From Megachile rotundata (taxonomy: Eukaryota; Arthropoda; Insecta; Hymenoptera; Megachilidae): 64,000 nt of DNA. The stretch lies in contig NC_134989.1 of NCBI RefSeq assembly GCF_050947335.1, positions 8,487,501-8,551,500 of the forward strand, read 5' to 3'. Each line of letters opens with the position of its first letter. Position 1 is the stretch's first letter. Of this stretch, positions 37,145 to 49,912 are shown piece by piece. The notes below the pieces were generated by a model. That model searched no databases. It saw only the letters and a program-made list of their open reading frames with translations, and was not told the DNA's origin. The translations under genes were made by a program, and so were the position numbers.

Positions 37145-37690
37145 CAAAATTTGGAAATTTACAAATTTAGGAATTGAAGAATGTGGGAATTGGGTAATGT
37201 GAGAATTATGATATGTGGGAATTGGGATATGTGGGAACTGAGATATGTGGAATTGGGAAGTGTAGGGATTGGAAAATGTGGAAATTGAAATATGTGGAAT
37301 TGGGGAATGTGGAAATTGGGGGTGTAAGAACTAGGTAACGTGGGAATTGAGAATGTGGGATTTGGGGAATATAGAAATTGGGGAATGTGGAATTGAGAAA
37401 TGTGGAATTGGGAAATGTGGGAATTGGGATATGTGGGAATTAAGATACATGGAATTGGGGAGTGTAGGGATTGGAGAATGTGGAAATTGAAATATGTGGA
37501 ATTGAGGAATGTGGAAATTGGGGGTGTGAGAATTAGGTAATGTGGGAATTCTGAATGTGGGAATTGGGGAATGTAGAAATTGAGGAATGTGGAATTGAGA
37601 AATGTAGAATTGGGAAATGTGGGAATTGGGATATGTGAAATTGGGAAATGTGGGAATTGGCATATGTGAAACTGGGGAATACGTAAATAT
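37145..37690. repeat. 16-bp minisatellite with ~200-bp higher-order repeat
   Basis: G-rich on +. Variant units (GGGGGTGTAAGAACTAGGTA near 37318 and its relative near 37523) recur about 205 bp apart in the same order of neighbours. The minus-strand frame of 110 codons is a repeat product. Confidence 0.9.
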
Positions 37691-38177
37691 AGGAATTCGT
37701 AAAATTTGAAAAGTAAGGAACCTAAAAATTGATTAACTTAAAAATTAGGGATTCTGAAAACCTGCTAACTTGATAACATAAAAATGTTCAAACCAATAAT
37801 ATTTAAAAATACTGAAATTCTATTCAGATCTGAAAATCTGTATCCAATATTTGATAACTCTAAAATACTAATAATATACAATTTATTAATCGTCGAAGAT
37901 CTCTATAAAATAAGAAATCACGTTGATCGGCGCTTCATGGACAGCAAGATAAATGATTATGTGGTTCTGCTGATGATCAGAGGTGGAAGCAAACATGTTA
38001 ACCCGTTGAACCTCGCACAGCGGGAGTCATCAGAGACCAACACCGCAAGTTGAATATAATCCAATAATTGAAAGAAAAGCAAATTCTAAGTATCATTAAT
38101 ATTACAATTACCTCGTCGTTTACATTAAGACAGTATAATTGACACCGAGGTGAATGTAACCTGTCCGCTATAACATG
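37691..38177. other. unique AT-rich spacer
   Basis: A plus-strand frame of 89 codons (37784-38053) is open but unrecognised. No repeat or element end before the mobile element that starts at 38178. Confidence 0.5.
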
Positions 38178-38802
38178 AGAAAAATGCACTTTATTTAATT
38201 ATATATTCGTGCATTCCTTCCATCAACAAAAATAACATCTCAATATAACAGTAATATGTCAGTACAAATATCATGTAACGTTTCGAATTTGTCTCAATGT
38301 CCTCCAATATGGTAAAAAGAAAAATGTCTTTCTATTTGTGAAACTATGGTGACCCGATTCCGCCGAGAAAACAGACCGTTTTCGAAATTTCTTTTACCGA
38401 TATCTATTGTACACTCCACACCCTGAAACTCTTGTTCTAAACTTTTTTTTGTCAGATGGCTGCAAGTGGAAAAATCGTGCGTCGCGTTAGATGTAACACC
38501 CTGTACAGTGAAGGCTGGTGGATCGCGTTAGAGGTAACACCCTGTACAGTTGGCCAAAATACTTTTCACCGGGTTTCGTTCCGATTTAACAAGACACATG
38601 TTACGAAAGATTCCACGAAGCTTGCAACCGTCAAAGCGTTAAATCTTCCATTTCTCTCGATGATGTCACATGCCTGTCGATTGTCAGATGTTCCATGAAA
38701 CGAGGATTCTATGAATCGTTCTTCTGATGAACTGAATTCTGGATCGTGAGTCAAATGTTCGTGTCAGAACGGCAGCTCGAATTTAAGCTTCGATGATCTA
38801 GC
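38178..38802 (+). mobile_element. dispersed element E1, copy a
   Basis: About 625 bp, matching the reverse complement of 61054-61674 from end to end. It has a 41-bp internal tandem duplication starting at 38482 and 38523, each containing GTAACACCCTGTACAGT. An 80-codon plus-strand frame (38456-38698) is open in both copies but differs at 10 of 80 residues. An antisense frame differs at 6 of 62 and is cut by a stop here. That pattern does not favour either frame being under selection. Likely a non-autonomous element; family unassigned. Confidence 0.85.
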
Positions 38803-39224
38803 AAGTTTGGAATTTGTAGACTGTGACGCGAGCGCCATTCTCGATTTCCTCCATTCCATTAATACACGATTAGTGTTTCGTGAGAAGAGGAAAATGAAAG
38901 GCGACTATAATAGCACGAACTCCGAAATATAAGCAACTATAATTTCACGTTATTGAAAGATGATCTATTATTATATTAAAAAGTGAACAACAAAATTTCT
39001 CTACAATTTATCACAATCGAATGTATAATTTAAACCACACCTGCATTAAAAAAAAATTTACATTGCCATGCACGTGCTGCACCATCGTACATTGTGCCTT
39101 TATGCCACTAATTCACGTAGCTTTCTGATATTTCGAAATCCGTCATTCTACATGCAATAACCTACTTGCTGCACGTAACGAAGTTTAGTAGACTTCCAAT
39201 GAAGGAAACTCTGTAACATTTGAA
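38803..39224. other. unique AT-rich spacer
   Basis: About 420 bases between the element and the next array. Nothing recognised. Confidence 0.6.
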
Positions 39225-39810
39225 CTATACGCTACCCTATGTGGACATCTACACGTACATACACCTATGTGTGAATCTACAATCACATAGTCCTATGTGT
39301 AAATCTGAAAGTACATATTCCTATGTCGAAGGCTACAAATACATATCCCTATGTGGAAATCTAGAAATACGTATTCCTATAGGAAAATCTATAAATACAT
39401 ATATACATGTGTAGGTCTGAAAGTTCATATGCTTATGTGAAAATCTAGAAATTTTCATACATTTCTGTATGAAAATCTACAAGTACATATTCTTATATGG
39501 ATAACTACAAGTACATATCCCTACATGGAAACCTAGAAGCACGTATTCCTATGTGAAAATCTACATATGAACACATGTGCATATGTGTAAGTTTCAAAGT
39601 GCATATGCCTATATGAAAATCTAGAAATACATATTCCCTTATGGAAATCTACAAGTACATATCCCTATATGGAAATCTAGAAATACGTATTCCTATGTGA
39701 AAATCTACATATGAACACATGTGCATATGTGTAAATCTGAAAGTACATATGTCCATGTGACAATTTAAAAAAACATATTCCTGTGTATAAATCTAGAAGT
39801 ACATACCATG
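39225..39810. repeat. 28-bp minisatellite, about 20 copies
   Basis: The marker CCTATGT(G) starts at 39264, 39292, 39320, 39348 and 39376, exactly 28 bp apart, and continues with indels to about 39810. The unit contains AAATCTAGAAATAC and ACATATTC. Frames are short. Confidence 0.95.
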
Positions 39811-40754
39811 TAAATGTATAAGTACGATAATATCTTGGCTGATATATTCAGTATCGCCATCGAAGTTAATTGAATTTATCGCGAAGTACGTAGGCACGAT
39901 CGGTCGAGTGGAATCTCGAAAATTGTCGAATCGGTGTTTAATGGCACCGTTAGAATCACTGAATTCGCAATCTGGGTCACGTGTCGTAGTTTCAGAGGTG
40001 AAAGGGCTCAAGAGGCTTCATCGTATAGCTCTATTAGAAGCACGCGATTACAGGCTTCCTTCTCTAAAGGAAGGAGAAGCAGCAGGAGAATTAGGCCGCC
40101 TGAGATCGTTGGGTATGTTGTCAGACGGGTTATCTTACAAATGTTCGGTCGAAAACCTGCCCGGCTAGGTTACAAACGTGTTTCTGTAACGTCCAGCCAC
40201 AAATTCCTGCCTCACACGGCGCCGTATCTTTGCTCCCTTTATAAAGACAATCGAAACTTTGAAGAAGAGCTTCGGAATCAAACCTGTAATTTGGATAATG
40301 CTATACCGAAGGAGATACTTGCGGTACCGGACAATACCTGCCAAAAGTATTCGACCAACCATTCATAATGAAGCAAAACCATGCATCGTGAGGTTTGATT
40401 TGATCACGTTGAAATTAAATATATTTTTTTAACCTCTGGCTAAGGTTAGATTTAATCATGTTATCATACGTGATCATGTATGTTATTTGATATCATGTAT
40501 GTATTTGATAGTGTATGTTATTCAAGAAACTAGTTGTTATCCTTTGATAGAGTAAGAGAAAATATCTCTCAGAAAATGAGTGATTGACTCAGGTATAGAG
40601 TTGAACGTCATATGTGGATGATATGAGGATCAACGTGTTAATGTTTTAGTAATAATAAAAATTATAAAATAATATTATTTACATGAACAAGTCAATGCAG
40701 TATGTATATTGATGTACAATATATTATTGTATATTATGTTTATTACAATGTATA
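39811..40754. other. unique block with 144-codon frame
   Basis: Bases 39890-40370 are GC-balanced and carry overlapping plus-strand frames of 86 (39908-40168) and 144 codons (39934-40368) in different phases. Neither shows a domain I recognise. The following bases, to 40754, are AT-rich with runs of TGTAT/ATGTA. Confidence 0.35.
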
Positions 40755-41022
40755 TTTTATATAATATGTACACATATGAATTACACATGTTCTGTATAAT
40801 ATGTACACATATGAATCACACAAGTTCTGTATAATATGTATACGTACAAATCACACATGTTCTGTATAATATGTATACATACAAATCGCACATGTTCTGT
40901 ACAATATGTATACATACGAATCACATATGTTCTGTACACATATGAATCATACATGTTCTATATAATAATATACATACGAGTCACACGTGTTCTGTATAAT
41001 ATGTACACATATGAATCACACT
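40755..41022. repeat. 35-bp minisatellite, about 7-8 copies
   Basis: TCTGTATAAT/TCTGTACAAT starts at 40791, 40826, 40861 and 40896, exactly 35 bp apart. The unit carries ACACATATGAATCACACATG, with two E-box-like hexamers. Confidence 0.95.
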
Positions 41023-43757
41023 GTAAATCGTAAAATTATCATTGTAGTAAATCCTCAAAAAATTGTACTATGAATTTCAAATTCAATCAGTTTTCAGTCA
41101 CCTCCAAGACCAGTCTCGAAAACAAAAAATGGTGACAGCCAAAAATGCAAAAATATTAAATAAATACAAAACACGATGAAAACCAGAAATAACATATCAA
41201 ACAAAAATATTAAACGAGTAAAAATAGTAAAATGAGAAATAAAAATATGAATTAAATAGAAAAAAAAGTGAATAGCAGAGAAATGTGAAACGACTAAACA
41301 ATGAATACGTAAAGAGAAATTAAACAACAAGTTAATTTGTCTATTCCCGTTATCAGATTAAAATCTACGGTAACCGGTAAAGCGACCGTGAAAAACTAAC
41401 AGACTCACCGCGGTAACTAATAAAATCGGCAAACACAACGCGCGTCTACCAGAACATGACACACGTAGCTAAAGTCACAACAATACGCAGCGGCTGTTTT
41501 GGTCCATAAAACATTTTCCGTGACAACATCGCGGCCATTTGCATGCTATTTCCATGTAATCCAGCCCGGTAGCAAAAGTCAACAAGAAGAATAAAGAAGC
41601 TGGCAAACATGCGTTGTTGCCTAAGCGCTTACATTCTACCGTGGATCCAAAACGATTCGTCCAAAGCATTCCTCCAACCACTTCAAAAGGAAGACAATCG
41701 TTTATTACATCTTCACGGCAAAGCCGTGGCTCGTACGATGACTCTTCTTGACGGTTCAACTCGAGCTGCATGCTTCTCTAAACAAGTTATAAATATCGAG
41801 ACTCGGTCTTTCTTGTAACATCTGCACAAAGTTAAGGAAAAATTGTCAGCTACCTTTCTCTGTGAAATTTGTCGAGGCTTAACCTTTGTTAAGTCAGAAT
41901 TTAACAGAGATTTGTTAGGTCAGAACTAGTTATACACAGCTATACACAGCTAATATTAAAAGAAATAAAGTTCTTTTCTATTCAGTGATCATGCAATTTA
42001 TAATTGGATATAAACATCATATTAATTTGAGGAACATATGTCACGTTTGGACTCCGAGTGCGCCATGAGTTAGGCTCATCAGTGCTTGACATAAGGTGAC
42101 GTTTGGACATGTGGAAGGTCACTGAAAATTGTGTTCATAGCCTTAATAGATGGTTGACTTATTGCTATGAGCAAACAGTATGTTATGATATGCGGAGTAA
42201 CAGGTCTGGATTTGAACATATGTAAGTATACTTAAAAATTTGGTATTTTCATGTCAAATTCAGATCAGCTCAAATAATACTTTAAAAAATGCAAACTTGA
42301 TATTTTATACGAACTGTCTTATCAGTTACCTGAACACTTAGACATCAGCCAAGAATAGTTCATTTCTTCAATGTATATTTAGCAACGTTATATTAGCAAC
42401 GTGAATCTTATAATGAAAATTTCAGAAACACAATTTCATTAGGAAATCGATACAGTTCCCCCGTGCTATAATTACACGAAGTTTGAATGAAATCCGTGTT
42501 CCGAAGGTCACAGCGACCCCTCTATGGAAGTTCAAATCCATCGGAGAATCACTGATTGATCGTTCGAGCATCGCGAATTATCGTTAACAGTTTTATTGGG
42601 CAAAAGGCTGAGTAACGACGTCAGTCAACCCGTATGGAAAGCGTAGAATCGAGAATAACGCGTATATGACGACGCCATGACCTAAATTCGAAGCACGGAC
42701 CGAGGGGAACGAACGAATCGGGGTCTCGATTGAAACCTTCGCTCCCAATGTCATCGAGTGGGAGTTCGATTGAACGAGTCGACGGAGCGTCCGCTGTCTC
42801 GATTTTATCCACGCATAAATTACTCGAGGTTACTGTTGCGTGCCGTATTCTTTGGCTAATATGTACAGTCAACGGCAAATCTACCTTTTTCAACACTTTG
42901 CGATACACGTAAATTTATGGGGTTTCTGAAATTAAGTTTGTAAATTTGTTAAATTCTCAAGTTCATAACTTTGTTAAATTCTCAAATTCAAACATTTGTT
43001 AAATTATCAAATTTTTCAATTTTTCTCCAGATTTCTGACTACTTCTCAATACTTACATTTGCACAAACCATAAATTTTCCTCAGAACCATAAAAATGGTG
43101 GATTTCGTTATTTCTAAACTTCCAGATACTCAACACAAATACTGAACACAAATTTTTAGATACCAACAGAAAATTGCAGATTTTCCACCTGTGTAAATTC
43201 CAGCATTCGAAAGTTATGAAATTTCTAAATTTCGTATCTCGCTCAAACGTTCGTCCGACCGCATCGCAATTTTCGCTAGGGAAATCTAGCGGCGCACGTG
43301 CAAGCACACGGTTAGCGAACGAACGTATTTGTAAACCCTTTGAAAGGTGAACAGGAGACTAATCTAACCGATAAAAAGTAACTGAACTCGCGACGCTCGT
43401 AAATTTCTTTTCTAGTACGCTGACCGACGGACGAGGCCCGATAAACGAGGGAATGCGGAAGCGAGCCATTGCGCTTCGTCGAATGCCAGAGTGAAATCGG
43501 CATGAAAACCGCAAGGATTTTATTTAACGCCGAGAAAGAAGCCAGACTTTCGGATGCCTTCGCTTGTGGTCGTCGAGTTGATACGCGCTCGCTCGTACTC
43601 GTACGGTCACTTTCAATTATCGTTCCAACGGGTTGATGTGTAACCGCAAGATTTTACGCGAACCGCTTTGCTTTGTTTTGCAGCCATTCGCCTTTCGTTG
43701 TTTCGGTCTCGTTAACTTTCAACGCATTTTTTTTTTACTTTGCAGAAGGTACATATA
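41023..43757. other. long unique stretch, no gene recognised
   Basis: Bases 41380-41830, 42480-42900 and 43220-43720 are GC-balanced; the rest is AT-rich. Frames of 78-98 codons occur on both strands (for example 41475-41771 and 42621-42908 on -) without a recognised domain. A short segment at 42465-42530 is repeated at 60.3 kb. Short TTGTTAAATTCTCAAATTC-like runs lie near 42940-43010. Confidence 0.5.
42465..42530 (+). repeat. short dispersed repeat R2, copy a
   Basis: ATAATTACACGAAGTTTGAA, then TGAAATC, CCGAAGGTCACA and TCCCTC-like sequence are paralleled at 60318-60378 in the same orientation. Confidence 0.65.
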
Positions 43758-44665
43758 TTTTTATTATTTCATGAATTATACTGTTGATTCATCTTTGTTA
43801 CGTTATCACATATGAAGATCACATATGATGACATTAGGCTGATGGTTGATCAGAAATATTTTAAATATATTTTTATTCTTTTGTGGATTATACTGTCGAC
43901 TCACTGTTAGGACATTATTACATATGAAGATCACATATGAAGATCACATATGATGACATTAGACTGATGGTCGATCAGAAATATTTTAAATATATTTTTA
44001 TTCTTTTGTGGATTATACTGTCGACTCACTCTTAGGACATTATTACATATGAAGATCACATATGGTGACATTAGGCTGATGATCGATCAGAAATATTTTA
44101 AATATATTTTTATTCTTTTGTGAATTATACTGTCGACTCACCCATAGGACATTATTACATATGAAGATCACATATGAAGATCACATATGATGACATTAGG
44201 CTGATGGTCGATCAGAAATATTTTAAATATATTTTTATTCTTTTGTGGATTATACTGTCGACTCACCCTTAGGACATTATTACATATGAAGATCACATAT
44301 GAAGACATTAGGTTGATGGTCGACCAAATATATGTAAAGGTCACATTATTACATATGAAAATTTTGAAAATATATTTGAGGACACAAGTAACGTATACCA
44401 CTTTCATGGAAAATACTGTCAATTCTTATGTAAATGTCACATTATAGCATATGAAGATTTTGAAAATAGATTTGATGCAAGAGAAGTAACATATGCCACA
44501 TATGACATATCGGTACAAAGCTTCAAGTATAATAAACAGAAATAATGTATACCAATATCATGGGAGATGCTGTCAATTCTTTATAAGTGTCACATAATGG
44601 CATATGAAGGTTCTGAAAATAAATTTTATGACACAGTAACATATGCCACATATGGCACATCACTT
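43758..44665. repeat. 112/125-bp tandem array with nested 13-bp duplication
   Basis: TACTGTCGACTCAC starts at 43891, 44016, 44128 and 44253, giving intervals of 125, 112 and 125 bp. The 13-bp difference is one extra copy of GAAGATCACATAT inside the longer units. A first degenerate unit begins near 43760, and eroded units continue to about 44665. CATATG hexamers are frequent. Confidence 0.95.
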
Positions 44666-46965
44666 CAAAGCTTGAAGTATAACAGGCTTATCTTGAACAG
44701 ACTGACTGAATGTTAATAATCAATTAACATTATTGAGGACATACAATATTAATGTGTATAACATCAGGAGCCCTCAAAAGTACCTTTCATTTGTTTTTTC
44801 CTATAATTTAATCGAATGTGCAACCACACATCCACACATGTGTGGATCATCGAAATAAATATGTATATTAATTTATATTTGAATGTTCGTTTATTTTTCT
44901 CTCATGCGATAGTACATCTATATGTTTAGTCCTTCGTAATATTACACAATTATACATTACACAAGTATACCAAAAATATAATACAATAATATAATAAAAT
45001 TTCTCACGAAGCGTTTGCGGTCGCAAAGCATAAAAATCCATAACGAAAAGAATTTCGCGATGATTGTAGACGCGAAATCTACAATGTGACATTGTCACCT
45101 CGGTATATATACTAAAAAGCAGCAGAGAAACGATGTGCCCCCGGTTCTCCATTGTGCATTCACCTTTTTCCTCGCCCCGCAGCCTGGCCAAGCGTCGGAT
45201 AATAAATGCACGTTTGCAATCTGGGTTTACTACCAGCGAAATCCGTTGGCCCGTTTTCAGGCTACTTCTCACACACTCGTTACACGGAGGACCGAGCTTT
45301 TGTTTGCATTTTTCGTGGTCTTCGTAGCTTCCATTCCAATTTGCCCGATTACAAGCGCCAGGATCTTTGCCACGCGAAAATATTTCATTGGTGCGCATAA
45401 ATTGTCTCGGGCTCGGAATTGGAAAATATTTGACAACTTGTTGTCGAGTCTTGTCGAATGTGATTATTCTTTGGAACGTGCGGTGACGCCGGATGAAAAT
45501 TGGACAAAATTCAATTTTCAGCTTTCGGATAAATTTGTAGCTTTTTGCTACTGTGGCAGATATACGTTGTACGTTACGACTGAATCTGCTTAAATAGTTA
45601 TTAAAAAAGTTTTGTATTAAAATGTCTTAGTAAAATGTTATTATCGAGCAGTTATTACAATGTCAAAGTTGATGAAGAAGTTTATACTGCCTAAGAATGT
45701 GAGCATGTGAGTATGTGTAACATTGACCATGTCACACATGTGACCATCTCTATAATGAAGAATTTGTTCATCTAGTTGAAAATACTGATACTAACCACTT
45801 GGAGCTACGAATAATAAATACAATAAACCATTGCGGTTAGTAAGCTTCCGCAGAAATAAAAATGCTACCAAATCTTTTCAGCTGCATCGCTCTAGTAGCC
45901 AGCATGTTAACACATGTGATATAGAAAGTTTACCTTCAAAAAATTCATATGTAATAATTATTACTGAATACAGTTAAGAATCACATTTTAAAAACTTTTA
46001 TTTTATATTAAAATAATTATACAGTCTATTATCAAGTGCTATTATTGTCTATCACATGTGTAATGTCCACTATGTTCATCACATGTGTAACCCAATATGT
46101 TGACTTTGTTAGGGTCTCGATTGCTCTAATAATTAACCTATCGCTTATATGAACACTAAGAAACTAGCAAAAAGATGTCTATTTGAAATTACCGTGTCAA
46201 ACCGAATTTTCCGAAAATACCAAAAATTGTTAATATCAAAATTGTCATGTTTCAACCGAACGACAGAGCGATATGTTTTACGATAGAGGGAACCATCGAC
46301 GATCGTAGTTCAGGATTCATGGCCGATTTAATAACGGATTAGAGAGTGTGTCCGCGCGCGATTTAATAAAGCATAGCTACCGGGTGCATCGGTTTTCGAT
46401 AATTAAGACTTGGGTGCACCGTGAGTGGGCGCATCAACGGTTCGGGCAGAGATGCCTCACCGGTGAATTCAGGATTCTTGGCAACCTCGATCGACCGCAA
46501 GGAATACCGCAGCGACGGTGAAGCGGAGCGAAGCGCGTCCGGTAACGCCAGGAAATTAGCACCGGCCTGATAGTAAACACAATTATGCGACAAAGCAAAG
46601 GTGCGCACAGGCAAACACTAATTTGCGCCGCAAACAGACCTGGCCGCCGCGCCGTAAGCTTTAGGATAAACACCAACTGGCTGCCTTATCCGACTTAATA
46701 ACTATTACGTATCTGTTTAGGAGCTACGATCATTCCACACTGCAACACCTTTCGATAACACTTCACAATTTTTATATCTTCGATATTACTGTTTTTATAT
46801 TTTTCATTTTTCCGTGACAGTCAATTCAATTTCTATCCAATTTTTCCTTGACAATCTACTCAATTCTTGTTCAATTTTCCCGGTTCGATTCGATTTTTCT
46901 ATGGAAATAAACTTTTTCCACGATATTTGGTTTTTGAAATTTCTAATTTTCTTGGTTAGTTGACT
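44666..46965. other. unique stretch with GC-balanced cores and CACATGTG palindromes
   Basis: Bases 45060-45560 hold a 152-codon plus-strand frame (45135-45593) and a 176-codon minus-strand frame (44868-45398) that overlap. Neither has a recognised domain. Bases 46270-46710 are GC-balanced. CACATGTG-like palindromes occur singly near 44835, 45735, 45910, 46053 and 46078. Confidence 0.4.
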
Positions 46966-47400
46966 ACTATCCACATATGAGTGCTTACATTCCCATATGA
47001 CTCCAGATGACTACTACATCATCCACATATCAGTGCTTACATTCCCATATGACTCCAGATGACTACATCATCCACATATGAGTGCTTACATTCCCATATG
47101 ACTCCAGATAACTAAATCATCCACATATGAGTGCTTATATTCCTATATGACTCCAGATGATTACTACATCATCCACATATCAGTGCTTACATTCCCATAT
47201 GACTCCCGATGACTACTACATCATCCACATATGAGTGCTTACATTCCCATATGACTCCAGATGACTACATCATCCACATATGAGTGCTTACATTCCCATA
47301 TGACTCCAGATGACTACATCATCCACATATGAGTGCTTACATTCCCATATGACTCCAGATGACTACATCATCCACATATGAGTGCTTACATTCCCATATA
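46966..47400. repeat. 49/52-bp tandem array, 9 copies
   Basis: GTGCTTAC/GTGCTTAT starts at 46981, 47033, 47082, 47131, 47183, 47235, 47284, 47333 and 47382. The intervals are 49 or 52 bp; the difference is an extra TAC in GACTAC(TAC)ATC. Each unit contains CCACATATSAG and CCCATATGAC. Copies are nearly identical, so expansion was recent. Confidence 0.97.
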
Positions 47401-49364
47401 ATTCACTCTATATTATTAACAATTTTTTCATTTATCTAACACACGTATTAATTACTTAAAACTACAAATAATCAATAAAACGAAATATCGTGAATTTGGT
47501 CAGATTGATGCTTCAATTATTGTCCAGTCAAATTTTTAGTATCCAGTGTGGCAGTCAGTTACCAAGCGCAATTTCCTTGTAACGGAATGAATATACAAGT
47601 GGAAAGGAGATATTTTTCTATCCATTTCCGGTAGAAACCGTCGATCGCGAATCATAGTCGATAGGTGTGAGCGGTAGACCGGTGGAAGACCGCGAAGTGC
47701 CGCGGTGCGACCGCAATGCATTCGCGGCTTCGCCAGGTACACCGGCAATCACAATGTCACAAATGCTAGTCGGCCGCCATGCCGTTAGGTTCACCGGAGG
47801 GCAATAACCCAGGCCAGCTAAACTTATTTAGAATAGCGTATCGCCCACCAACAGCCGGCCGATCGACTCGATCCAGCCTGCACAATGCAATGGCTGTTGG
47901 CGCAACACGATCGATGGCTTTCTTCCTTTCCCTCGATCGCTCGTTTCTCAGACCTTTCCACCTCGTTTGATACGTTCATCAATCCGACCGTTGCAACTAC
48001 TCGTGCGATCGAGTTACTGGGTCATCATAAAAGTTATCGTTCGCTTTTTTCCTACATCGAATAAAACCCATGCTTGGACTAAATAGGTGTAACCGTACAG
48101 ATGATGTGAATAACAAATATTACGTATATATTTATTTATAATAAAATTTCTCAAAATGTTCCTTTTAATAATATTAAAAAGTAAGTTAACAGTATTTTCA
48201 TGTAGTAGTAATAAAACATTGTGAGTTTACTAAAAATTTTTTTTATTTTAGGCGTATGTTGTTTGAGTAATATATGCAATGTTTAATGTGTGCTCTTACA
48301 AAAATTGCGCCATCTAAGGATACTTGTTTGAATTGTTCTGAACGTTTCTCATTGGGTAATTCCTACTACACTTATGGTCAAATTGTTGAAGTATTTAATG
48401 TTTTATAAAACATGTACAGTACCAACAAAATCAATAGTTGCAGGTATTTCAGATTTTTGTATAATCACATGTTTAGATATAAAACATCTCATGAACTACT
48501 AATTTTCCATTATAGTTTTAAATCCAAAAATGTCACAAATATTTAAAATTGGAGGTATATGTTAAATTTTAATGCATTGACAACCATGCGTGATCATATG
48601 TGACCATACGTGAACATATGTGACCACATATAAACTAATAAATTAAAGTATGATTTAATACAGAAGTCTGACACAATACAAAACTTATAATTTTTATCTA
48701 AAACCTATCATTCACATCTGTCGAAACATGTTCTCAAGCAAATCGCATACCGAGAATGTTTCACAACTTCACATCAGTGTAATACCTAAATCATACGCAG
48801 CGCTAATTCGATTGCGGATAAAGATCGTATCACCTAGCTTTAAATAAAACCTACCAATCGATTTAAAACATTTGTACCTTTGAAGTGACCGCTTCGGAAC
48901 AGCGGGAAACTTTTCGTGCCAGCACGCAAAAGGATCATACATTCCCGGACTGAAACGGAAACCATCCACATTGTCCTGTTGCGATAATCCAAAGAAACGG
49001 GTTAAAAGAGAAGGTCGATATCGCGGCAGGGCAATCTGAGCCACCAAACCGTTCGAACTCTCCCGAGGCAATTTCCATAAAAACGCGAAACAATCGTCGC
49101 CGTGAAAAATGTATTCCCGCGAACCCAGCACGAACAGAGTCGTTGCAAATGGCGGTGTTTTTACGGCCGCCGATCAAGATAGGAAGGGAAACGATGCTTT
49201 TTCGCGCGTTTCACACGGCAGCCTTAATCCTCGAAAGGTGACTTTCAGTTACTTGGTCCAATGTGGTTGAAAGTCACTTCATCTCAAATTAGTCAAGACT
49301 CATTGATCACGAACTTAGTTCGAACTTGATCTTACAGGAAGATCGCTTTCAAAGCTTTTAATAA
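47401..49364. other. unique stretch with two GC-balanced cores
   Basis: Bases 47540-48000 are markedly GC-rich for this window. Bases 48770-49220 hold a minus-strand frame of 120 codons (48769-49131) overlapping another of 80 codons. No domain was recognised. A run of CATATGTGACC-like motifs occurs at 48592-48635. Confidence 0.4.
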
Positions 49365-49640
49365 AGTTTGTCTTAATAGTTCGTAAAAACTTTGGTTCGA
49401 TTCAGAGATTTTTACCAGACTCGACCTTTCACATCGATCTTAATAGTAAGAACTTTGATTTACCAATTGAGAGATTTTCATCAGATCAACCTTTCACATC
49501 GATCTTAGTACGTAAACACTTTAGTTCACCAATTGAGAGATTTTCACCAGATCAACCTTTCACATCGATCTTAGTAAGTAAAAACTCTAGTTCGCCAATT
49601 GAGAGATCACCAGATTCGATCAACCTTTCATCGACCTCTA
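49365..49640. repeat. 65-bp tandem repeat, about 4 copies
   Basis: CACATCGATCTTA-type markers start at 49431, 49496 and 49562, 65-66 bp apart, with CAATTGAGAGAT in each unit. The minus-strand frame crossing the 3' part (49552-49794) is not recognised. Confidence 0.9.
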
Positions 49641-49804
49641 GTTTCGATGAAATTCGATCGAGTAGAAAGCTACATTCTAACGGGAGTTCGGAAGTAGCAA
49701 GATTTCCAAAAAATCGGAATCCAACACACCGGAGATCTCGGCGATACAAAGTACACAGTTTATTTAGCAAATTATCTTTCTTCTGAAAATACATAAAATA
49801 CTAA

Positions 49805-49912
49805 ATATAGTTTCACATATAATTCTGATATAATAGTTTCATATACAATTCTCATACAATAGTTTCACATATAATTCTCATATAATAGTTTCACATATAA
49901 TTTCTACATGAG
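49805..49912. repeat. 26-bp minisatellite, 4 copies
   Basis: AGTTTCACATATAATTCT recurs about every 26 bp from 49809, with ATAATAGTTTC junctions. Confidence 0.9.

Noticed and set aside
38456..38698. 80-codon frame kept in both E1 copies as a possible gene
   Set aside because: The antisense frame is kept as well, and replacement changes are as common as expected without selection, so conservation reflects recent duplication.
39225..39810. Evenly spaced repeats that might suggest a CRISPR array
   Set aside because: Repeats are contiguous with no unique spacers, the DNA is eukaryote-like, and there are no cas genes. The same holds for the 35-, 49/52- and 71-bp arrays.
44868..45593. 176-codon minus and 152-codon plus frames
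   Set aside because: They overlap on opposite strands, lack recognisable domains, and one runs into AT-rich sequence. Chance openness in a GC-balanced block is more likely.
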